From the NCBI GenBank assembly GCA_029979405.1, contig JAPOHM010000022.1, forward strand, positions 1 to 12,603: DNA of 12,603 bases, in the 5' to 3' direction. The position numbers and the translations under genes were made by a program. Below are positions 1 to 5,040 of this stretch, piece after piece; the first letter of the stretch is position 1, and each line of letters opens with the position of its first letter. The notes beneath the pieces are model-generated. The model ran no database searches. It was not told the DNA's origin and saw only the letters and a program-made list of their open reading frames with translations. This stretch comes from Methanobacteriota archaeon (GTDB lineage Archaea; Thermoplasmatota; Poseidoniia; Poseidoniales; Poseidoniaceae).

Positions 1-391
1 CATTTACCGATAAGGAAGAGGTGTTTGATGCTAGAATAGTTTGGTCACCACATGCTTCATTTAATGTATTGAAGACCTGGGTTTTGATATCAAAATCTTC
101 GAAAACCGCTTCAATAACTAAATCGGTATCTGCAGCGGTATTTTCAGTTCCTACCACGCCAGTTATTCGGTTTTCAATAGCCGTTACTTGGTCAGGTGAA
201 AAAATTCTTCTTTCAACGGCTTCTTTCAAAAAATTCGAGATAATCGACTGACCTCTTTCGACCCATTGTGGTTCTCTGTCCACCATCTGAACCTCGAATT
301 CTTCCTGAGCTGTTTTCTGAGCAATACCTGATCCCATATTGCCAGCGCCGATGATTGCAACCTTGTGAATTGGCTCCATATTGCGTGCCAT
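1..391 (-). CDS. 3-hydroxyacyl-CoA dehydrogenase, N-terminal part (cut by window edge)
   Basis: The 130 visible residues form the NAD-binding half of a 3-hydroxyacyl-CoA dehydrogenase, which oxidises 3-hydroxyacyl-CoA to 3-ketoacyl-CoA in beta-oxidation or butyrate-type metabolism. Seen: a Rossmann glycine motif GAGNMG (residues 15-20), an acidic residue D38 at the end of beta-2 in VDRE (favours NAD over NADP), the family segment DLVIEAVFED (90-99), and LASNTSSLS (120-128), the conserved stretch that contacts the substrate. The catalytic His region and C-terminal domain lie beyond base 1. It cannot be told whether this is a ~290-aa enzyme or the start of a HAD-crotonase fusion. The start at 391 was chosen because GGAGGGG (398-404 on this strand) sits 6 nt upstream; an in-frame ATG at 406 overlaps that SD and is less likely. 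It lies 39 bp downstream of the glycosyltransferase on the same strand, so it is probably co-transcribed. Confidence 0.9.
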   Translation of the reverse strand, partial: MARNMEPIHKVAIIGAGNMGSGIAQKTAQEEFEVQMVDREPQWVERGQSIISNFLKEAVERRIFSPDQVTAIENRITGVVGTENTAADTDLVIEAVFEDFDIKTQVFNTLNEACGDQTILASNTSSLSVN

Positions 392-397
392 TTCAAA

Positions 398-404
398 CCC
401 CTCC
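398..404 (-). promoter_or_regulatory. Shine-Dalgarno that decides the HAD start
   Basis: GGAGGGG read on the minus strand, six bases (TTTGAA) before the ATG at 391. It supports 391 over the in-frame ATG at 406, whose start codon would overlap this motif. Confidence 0.6.
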
Positions 405-430
405 ATGAATTAAACGGATTGAATTTCAAT

Positions 431-1477
431 CTAAAAGATAGAGTCATAAGCATTTTTCATGCGTTCAGACCACTTTTCAACAGAAAAATTAGCTGCCCGT
501 TCTTTGACCTTTTCAGATTCATCTTGCAAGTTCAAAATTGCTGACCTCCAAGTATCAATATCGTACGGTGGGAGTATGTGATGGTCAAGTGGAATTTCGT
601 TATGTGCCGGAGCATCAGCAACTAAAGCCACGGTTCCAGATGCGTATGCTTCGAGCGGTGGCAGTCCGAATCCTTCTGCAATCGATGGAAATAGTAGTGC
701 ATCAGCATGCTGGAGAGCTGCAATAATTTCGCTCTGCTCTAATCGACCTACCCAGTTTAGATTGCAATTTTTATCCGCAGCATACTGGATGAGTTTTTCC
801 TTTGATGTATCTGAGGATTCGGCACCTATTTTGTGTAAGGTTAAGTCCATTCCAGCACAGATGTCAATTGCAAAGTTCAATCTCTTCCTTTCTTCTTCAC
901 TACCAATAATTATCAGATTTTTACCATCACTGAACCATTCTGGTTTCTCGGTTTTTATTGAGTAAGCGTCTAAGTCAATTGCATGAGGAACATAGGCTGT
1001 CTTGATTCCAGGGAATCTCATTTCACATTCTTTTTGCGTGTATTTTGAGACACAAATTAGAAGATTTGACCTCTTTATTCCGTTAATTATTTTCTTTAGG
1101 TCCCTTTTTCTAATGAAAGAAGGATTCGAATTTCCTATCTTCACATCATCCTTCTCAAACGGAAACAAATGAAACAGGTCGTGTACCGTAATCACAGACT
1201 TACCATCTTTCGGACAAAGTCCAGATTGTTCCTGGTCTGTTATGTGAGTGATGTCATAATTTGCTGCTATCGATGAAACCTTATTTGGTGCGCTAAACCA
1301 TCTTCTCCAAACTCGTGTGACCGGATTTTTTGAAATTTTATATTCATGAATTTGTTGAATCTTATATCCTTTTACAAGTCCATTTTCTAATCTATCAACG
1401 AGTTGTTGATGTGTACTACCCAAGCCAGAGAAAGGAGACATTGCTCCTCCTCGTGCAACTAAGACCTTGCGCAACAA
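431..1477 (-). CDS. GT4-type (GT-B fold) glycosyltransferase
   Basis: A cytoplasmic retaining glycosyltransferase, about 348 aa, expected to move a sugar from a nucleotide-sugar donor to a lipid, glycan or other acceptor. Seen: an N-terminal strand KVLVARGG (residues 4-11) followed by a Gly/Ser loop, TVHDLFH (97-103), SKYTQKE (144-150) at the end of the N-domain, and the C-domain signature PSIAEGFGLPPLEAYASG (264-281). That signature holds the EX7E pair E268/E276, which binds the donor in family GT4. The start is a TTG: either 1477 or the next codon at 1474. AGGTGA (1479-1484) overlaps the taw1 stop and is better spaced for 1474. An ATG at 1441 has AGGAGG in front, but using it would remove the first beta strand. 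The gene begins 5 nt after the taw1 stop, so translational coupling is likely. The acceptor is unknown; no other glycan genes are adjacent. Confidence 0.85.
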   Translation of the reverse strand: MLRKVLVARGGAMSPFSGLGSTHQQLVDRLENGLVKGYKIQQIHEYKISKNPVTRVWRRWFSAPNKVSSIAANYDITHITDQEQSGLCPKDGKSVITVHDLFHLFPFEKDDVKIGNSNPSFIRKRDLKKIINGIKRSNLLICVSKYTQKECEMRFPGIKTAYVPHAIDLDAYSIKTEKPEWFSDGKNLIIIGSEEERKRLNFAIDICAGMDLTLHKIGAESSDTSKEKLIQYAADKNCNLNWVGRLEQSEIIAALQHADALLFPSIAEGFGLPPLEAYASGTVALVADAPAHNEIPLDHHILPPYDIDTWRSAILNLQDESEKVKERAANFSVEKWSERMKNAYDSIF

Positions 1478-1482
1478 ATCAC

Positions 1483-2484
1483 CTATTGAATTACTTTCAA
1501 ATGCTTAACAGGGTCGGCGACACCTAAGTCTTCAGGGAAAAACATCGTTGGTTCAGGAATTGGTAGAGGTACGATTTCCCTTCCAACCAAAGCAACTCTA
1601 CTCGGGGGTGAATCATCGAGTAACTTCCTATCGGTCAAAGGTGCTAAAGCGTTTGAAAATTCCAAAATATCATCATGGAAGGGCATATTTTCTGAGGTTA
1701 AATTTTCTCGAGAATTACCCACGTGCACGTATCCTTTGCACTCTATCCAATCAGGGTCGGCCCTGTTGTCTAAAGCCGCGTATTGTGGAATATGTTCAGG
1801 ATTCATATTCTTACCTTTGATAAGTGTGTGACGACATACAATTCTCGTGTCAAGACTTGGCAATAAGTCGATGGTTTCCTCAAACTTGTCCCACGCCGCC
1901 GCATTCCATTTTGGCTTGCATATATCGTCGAAAACTTCCTTGTTAGGTGCATCGACTGAAACATATAACTGCGTTGGTAAGGTGTCCAACTTTTCGATTA
2001 CTTTTGGCAAGGTCCCGTTTGTTACTAGCATTGTAGTCATACCGTGAGCATGGCATAATTCCATGTATTCAGAAAGTCGGTTGTAAAGAGTTGGCTCTCC
2101 ATTAAGTGAGATTGCGACGTGCTTGGGGTTTTGAGCGTCAAGGAATTTTTCCTTTGGAACCTTAGGATTGCCTCCGAATCCAGACAACAGCCTTCTCTGA
2201 GCTCTAACCGACTCGTATAGCATTTCAAGAGGGTCTTGGTCAGACAATTCGAGAGTGTCCATGTGTGGCTCTCGCCAGCAATAAGAACAAGCGAGATTAC
2301 ATTGGTCAACCACAGGAGACATCTGCATGCAATTGTGGCTTGCTACGCCGTAAAATTTCCCTTTGTAACACTGTCTGTCTCGCAAAAGAGATTCCTTTGT
2401 CCAGTGGCATACCTTAACGCCTCCGTGCTCACCAACGATGTGGTATCGTTGCTTTTGCAACTTCGACTTTAGCAAAGGGTCCAT
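1483..2484 (-). CDS. taw1: tRNA 4-demethylwyosine synthase (Taw1/TYW1), radical SAM
   Basis: A 333-aa radical SAM enzyme that condenses m1G37 of tRNA-Phe with carbons from pyruvate to give 4-demethylwyosine, the tricyclic precursor of wyosine bases that prevents frameshifting. Seen: CX3CX2C at C62, C66 and C69 (radical SAM 4Fe-4S cluster), and three further cysteines C26, C39 and C52 spaced CX12CX12C, which matches the second cluster of archaeal TYW1. K41 lies just after C39, where archaeal TYW1 has the lysine that forms a Schiff base with pyruvate. Also present are the glycine-rich SLNGEPTLY (126-134) and the C-terminal KGYVHVGNSR family block. Like archaeal enzymes, it lacks the flavodoxin domain of eukaryotic TYW1. 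The start at 2484 (MDPLLKSK) puts the cysteines at the archaeal spacing; the frame stays open to 2583, but that would overlap the divergent AlkB-like gene. No SD is seen, so it may be leaderless. Confidence 0.93.
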   Translation of the reverse strand: MDPLLKSKLQKQRYHIVGEHGGVKVCHWTKESLLRDRQCYKGKFYGVASHNCMQMSPVVDQCNLACSYCWREPHMDTLELSDQDPLEMLYESVRAQRRLLSGFGGNPKVPKEKFLDAQNPKHVAISLNGEPTLYNRLSEYMELCHAHGMTTMLVTNGTLPKVIEKLDTLPTQLYVSVDAPNKEVFDDICKPKWNAAAWDKFEETIDLLPSLDTRIVCRHTLIKGKNMNPEHIPQYAALDNRADPDWIECKGYVHVGNSRENLTSENMPFHDDILEFSNALAPLTDRKLLDDSPPSRVALVGREIVPLPIPEPTMFFPEDLGVADPVKHLKVIQ

Positions 2485-2550
2485 CAAGCAACCCAGTAGC
2501 CAATCTGATTTCAAACCAACGCATATGTAGGTGTAGTTTGTCCACAGACT
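2485..2550. promoter_or_regulatory. Divergent promoter region, taw1 / AlkB-like gene
   Basis: This 66-bp gap must hold both promoters. For the plus gene, CATATGTA (2522-2529) is centred about 25 bp before the ATG at 2551. For taw1, TTTGAAAT (minus strand, around 2509-2516) is about 28 bp before its ATG. Both are weak matches to an archaeal TATA box but have the spacing of leaderless transcripts. Neither gene has an SD, which agrees. Confidence 0.3.
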
Positions 2551-3546
2551 ATGGAAGAGAGGGTAGAATCTTGGAAGCCTCACCTTCTTGGCTTCATACT
2601 TCCAGTGATCACCGTAGCAGGCATTATGCAGGGCGGTTGGTGGGCATTCTCAGGATTTGTTTGGGCAGTGGGAATATGTCCTATCATAGACTATGTTTCT
2701 CCAAAAGCATCTCCTACTCGTAACCAAATCTCCTCAAAGCCTTGGGATGTGCTGCTTTTTGTGCACACTATAGCATACTTATCTTGTATCGGTGCATTAC
2801 TATGGCAAGCTGAATTAAGCGGTTTTGGAACCCCCGTCGTTTTAGGTGCACTATCGGTGGGAGTTGTAGGCGGTATATCGGGAATTATCAACGCACACGA
2901 AGCTGGTCACAGGAAAAAAGGCTCATTGATATGGCGGATGTCAAGATTGAATTTATTGATGGTGATGTACCTACACTTTACGACCGAACACAATCATGGT
3001 CATCATAGAAACTATGCCACCTCGAAAGACCCAGCATCATCACCTGAAGGGCGCTCTTTTTACACACAGCTACTGATGACTTTGCCACTACAAATTATCT
3101 CTGCTTGGAATACACACAAAGACAAAGGAAAAGGATTCATTCAAAACCCAATTTTCCACGGACTAATCCTTCAAATTGGTTTGCTTGCTATGCTGTGGAT
3201 ATACTCTCCAGTAGTCATGTATGCCTTTGCAATACAGGCATTGCTTGCTATAATTTTGCTGGAATATGTGAACTACATAGAGCATTATGGCCTGGTTAGA
3301 GAAGTAGGTGGCAAGCACACAAAGATGCATTCATGGGAATACCGTGGAGTGTGGTCGAGATGGACACTGCTTGAGCTACCACTTCATCCCGCCCATCATT
3401 TGAAGGCGAGTGCACCTCTTTGGGAACTTCGAGCACAGGAAGGCTCACCCCAGTTGCCATTTGGATATTACACATCTTTCTGGATAGCCCTAATACCTCC
3501 GCTGTGGAAGGGTTTGATGCGAAAACAAATTGCAAATTTGCAATAA
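2551..3546 (+). CDS. AlkB-like membrane di-iron hydroxylase (alkane 1-monooxygenase / fatty acid desaturase superfamily)
   Basis: A 331-aa integral membrane oxygenase predicted to hydroxylate a terminal methyl of an alkane or a similar hydrophobic substrate, using a di-iron centre and electrons from rubredoxin. Seen: histidine box 1 HEAGH (116-120), box 2 EHNHGHH (146-152), the AlkB-type segment NYIEHYGL (241-248), and box 3 LHPAHH (278-283), followed by a PQLPFGY block (300-306). All histidines needed for metal binding are present. NYIEHYG and the box-3 pattern HX2HH are features of AlkB and xylene monooxygenase-type proteins rather than acyl-CoA desaturases. Hydrophobic segments lie near 12-47, 66-86, 93-113 and 201-240, giving about six membrane passes. 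It is shorter than the ~400-aa Pseudomonas AlkB. No rubredoxin or rubredoxin reductase gene is in the window. The substrate is uncertain; lipid hydroxylation is an alternative to alkane oxidation. Confidence 0.85.
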   Translation: MEERVESWKPHLLGFILPVITVAGIMQGGWWAFSGFVWAVGICPIIDYVSPKASPTRNQISSKPWDVLLFVHTIAYLSCIGALLWQAELSGFGTPVVLGALSVGVVGGISGIINAHEAGHRKKGSLIWRMSRLNLLMVMYLHFTTEHNHGHHRNYATSKDPASSPEGRSFYTQLLMTLPLQIISAWNTHKDKGKGFIQNPIFHGLILQIGLLAMLWIYSPVVMYAFAIQALLAIILLEYVNYIEHYGLVREVGGKHTKMHSWEYRGVWSRWTLLELPLHPAHHLKASAPLWELRAQEGSPQLPFGYYTSFWIALIPPLWKGLMRKQIANLQ

Positions 3547-3563
3547 GTTTGTTACATTTTATG

Positions 3564-3597
3564 GTGTTTTATTAAACACTTAGTGTAAACATTACAC
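3564..3597. promoter_or_regulatory. Two adjacent inverted repeats, candidate operator
   Basis: GTGTTT-TATT-AAACAC (3564-3579) and GTGTAA-ACA-TTACAC (3583-3597) are both perfect palindromes built on the same GTGT half-site, three bases apart. The facing arms also form ACACT-T-AGTGT (3576-3586), so GTGT elements alternate in direction four times. The block sits just upstream of the TATA-like box of the small ORF, a usual place for an archaeal regulator site. A terminator stem for AlkB is the alternative, but the stems are short and AT-rich. Confidence 0.5.
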
Positions 3598-3605
3598 CCA
3601 AAACC

Positions 3606-3612
3606 AATTATA
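3606..3612 (+). promoter_or_regulatory. TATA-like box upstream of the small ORF
   Basis: AATTATA is centred about 37 bp before the ATG at 3646. Transcription starting ~26 bp downstream would give a short leader of roughly 10 nt that still carries AGGTGA. Moderate match only. Confidence 0.3.
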
Positions 3613-3645
3613 GGTTCGGTTCCAAAAGTAAATTAGGTGAGAAAA

Positions 3646-3768
3646 ATGGACCACGCATTAGAGACCTACGTTGAAGAAATAATGGACAAACAAAAACTAA
3701 GAAACGGTATTTTCGCAAAGAAAAGCTGGACCTCTTGGTTCAAGTCGTTGACATTTGGGTCGAAGTAA
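3646..3768 (+). CDS. Small protein of unknown function (40 aa)
   Basis: I do not recognise this 40-residue product. It starts MDHALETYVEEIMDKQ and ends with a basic, aromatic tail (FAKKSWTSWFKSLTFGSK) containing two Trp and three Phe. The first half looks like an acidic amphipathic helix; the second half could touch a membrane or nucleic acid. No signal peptide, Cys or transmembrane segment is seen. Evidence that it is real: a clean ATG with AGGTGA (3635-3640) five bases upstream, a TATA-like box and palindromes ahead of it, and a stop that falls two bases short of the stop of the convergent DUF3817 gene, so the space is exactly filled. It could be transcribed alone or as the tail of the AlkB-like transcript. 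It would be missed by a minimum-length gene filter. Confidence 0.55.
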   Translation: MDHALETYVEEIMDKQKLRNGIFAKKSWTSWFKSLTFGSK

Positions 3769-3770
3769 AT

Positions 3771-4061
3771 CTAAGCTTCTGTCAAGGTTTGATTGTTCAT
3801 ATGCTTTCTTTCAAACCAAATGGGCCCACCCGGAGGTATTGCCGCTAACATAGCCTTTATCGCTAAGTTTGAATTTATTCTTCCTTGCCTTTGTTCCCAA
3901 TATACTAACGCTATGTAAAGTATGAACAATCCACCGTGGATGGGCCCGATTATCTTGACCAGAATTTCGTTTCCACCAATGTATTTCAGTGGCATTGCGA
4001 TAAAAAAAAGTGAAATCGTAGAAATTGTTTCAAGGATTCCGCTCAATCTGAAGAAATTCAC
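3771..4061 (-). CDS. DUF3817 family small integral membrane protein
   Basis: A 96-aa membrane protein matching the DUF3817 pattern: N-terminal FFRLSGILETIS (residues 3-14), the conserved IAMPLKYIGG (21-30), and IIGPIHGGLFILYI (37-50), then a third hydrophobic stretch near 67-83. Three membrane passes are expected, with a charged C-terminus. The biochemical role of DUF3817 is not known. It starts at GTG 4061: GGAGG (4069-4073 on this strand) lies seven bases upstream, and the GTG is two bases after the TGA of ABC ATPase B. An in-frame GTG at 4106 would overlap ATPase B by over 40 bases and adds residues outside the family pattern. The coupling to the ABC operon suggests it is expressed with, and may assist, the transporter, but this family often stands alone elsewhere, so a functional link is only inferred. 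Confidence 0.8.
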   Translation of the reverse strand: MNFFRLSGILETISTISLFFIAMPLKYIGGNEILVKIIGPIHGGLFILYIALVYWEQRQGRINSNLAIKAMLAAIPPGGPIWFERKHMNNQTLTEA

Positions 4062-4063
4062 AA

Positions 4064-5038
4064 TCAAGCCTCCACCATTGGTCTTGAAGAGCCACATGAA
4101 GGGCACATTTGATCTTCACTTTCAGCATAATTGTGTTTACAGGCAGGGCAAACCTTCGCCAATTCCATTTTACCCATAGCCTCGATAGTTTCACCTTGAA
4201 GGGAAATGTATCCGCTGGTTAGGTTGCCAACAGTGTATCTTCCTGCGCCTCCTAATCTCACGAGAATATCAGGAGGAAGCGTGACGGTTCCAGTTTCGTC
4301 AACGATTAATTCACGATCTTGGCTTAAGTCTTCGACATCCACATTTTCACCATGCTCCGCAACGAAGCGCCCGTCACGCAATTCGAGGGATCTATTTGCG
4401 AAAGCCGCAACTTCTTTTGAGTGTGTAACAATCAAAAATGATACACCATCATTCAGGTGCAAATCCTTGAACAGAGCTAGGACTTCTCTACTCGTTACAG
4501 GATCGAGAGCGCCTGTTGGTTCGTCAGCAAGAATCAATCTTGGTTTGGTGATTAGTGCTCTTGCAATTGCAACTCTTTGTTGCTCTCCACCGCTTAACAT
4601 AGCCGGCATAGCATGTGTTCGATGGGACATTCCTAATCTGTCTAGCATTGCGTCGGCAATAGCAAGCGCCTTACTGGATCTGACACCTTGATGCCTTAGA
4701 GGTTGTGCGACATTATCTCTAGCATTCAAATCAGGCAAGAGATTTCCCTCTTGGAAGATGAATGAAACAGTCTTCTGCCTTAATTCGACCAATTCTTGCC
4801 CGGTTAACCTGGTCATATTTTTGCCGACCAAGCTTACTGAGCCCGCACTTGGCTTCATGAGTCCTCCTAAACACTTCATCAACGTAGATTTTCCAGAACC
4901 CGAAGGACCGACCACTGCGATAGCCTCACCTTGCTTCATGTTGATATGCAATCCACGCAATGCGACAACGTTACCATCTTCAGCCTTTGACTCATAAACG
5001 TGGTATAGGCCATCTGCTTCCAAAATTGTATCAGTCAT
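4064..5038 (-). CDS. ABC transporter ATPase B (MacB/LolD-like) with AbrB-like segment and C-terminal zinc ribbon
   Basis: A 324-aa cytoplasmic ATPase predicted to drive the FtsX-type permease encoded just upstream. Seen in order: Walker A GPSGSGKS (44-51), Q-loop Gln96 in FIFQEG, ABC signature LSGGEQQ (148-154), Walker B LILADE (168-173) with catalytic E173, and switch His206. All are intact. After the ~225-aa ATPase core comes an extension not found in LolD. One part, DETGTVTLPPDILVRLG (247-263), resembles the swapped-hairpin AbrB/SpoVT pattern (G-V-T-L-P-x-x-I-x-x-x-L-G). Then come CPAC (297-300) and CPSC (312-315), a two-knuckle zinc ribbon. The start at 5038 has GGGGAG (5044-5049) inside the permease's end, five bases upstream; only two bases separate the permease stop from this ATG. 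The frame is open to 5158, but this would overlap the permease. The extension may mediate pairing, regulation or binding to another protein. Confidence 0.88.
   Translation of the reverse strand: MTDTILEADGLYHVYESKAEDGNVVALRGLHINMKQGEAIAVVGPSGSGKSTLMKCLGGLMKPSAGSVSLVGKNMTRLTGQELVELRQKTVSFIFQEGNLLPDLNARDNVAQPLRHQGVRSSKALAIADAMLDRLGMSHRTHAMPAMLSGGEQQRVAIARALITKPRLILADEPTGALDPVTSREVLALFKDLHLNDGVSFLIVTHSKEVAAFANRSLELRDGRFVAEHGENVDVEDLSQDRELIVDETGTVTLPPDILVRLGGAGRYTVGNLTSGYISLQGETIEAMGKMELAKVCPACKHNYAESEDQMCPSCGSSRPMVEA
4069..4073 (-). promoter_or_regulatory. Shine-Dalgarno that decides the DUF3817 GTG start
   Basis: GGAGG on the minus strand lies inside the last codons of ABC ATPase B, seven bases before the GTG at 4061. 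It favours that GTG over the upstream in-frame GTG at 4106. Confidence 0.55.
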
Positions 5039-5040
5039 CT

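Larger units (their letters stand above)
3547..3645. other. Intergenic region with palindromes and a TATA-like box
   Basis: This 99-bp gap separates the AlkB-like gene from the small ORF. It starts T-rich (TTTGTTACATTTT), which could end AlkB transcription by an archaeal oligo-U mechanism. It then holds two adjacent inverted repeats (3564-3597), a TATA-like AATTATA (3606-3612) and an SD (3635-3640). Confidence 0.5.

Noticed and set aside
226..453. Minus-strand open frame of 75 codons
   Set aside because: It overlaps the hydroxyacyl-CoA dehydrogenase start in another frame and has no recognisable motif; the HAD frame is clearly the coding one.
2037..2309. Minus-strand open frame of 90 codons inside taw1
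   Set aside because: Out of frame with the radical SAM domain, which is intact across the region, so no frameshift needs explaining.
2485..2583. Upstream extension of Taw1 to an ATG at 2583 (33 more residues)
   Set aside because: It would overlap the start of the divergent AlkB-like gene, and the extra residues do not resemble the family. The MDP start at 2484 gives the cysteine spacing and positions of archaeal Taw1.
3564..3597. Intrinsic hairpin terminator of the AlkB-like gene
   Set aside because: The stems are only six AT-rich pairs, there is no following T-run, and archaeal termination does not need hairpins. An operator fits the symmetry and position better, though an RNA role is not excluded.
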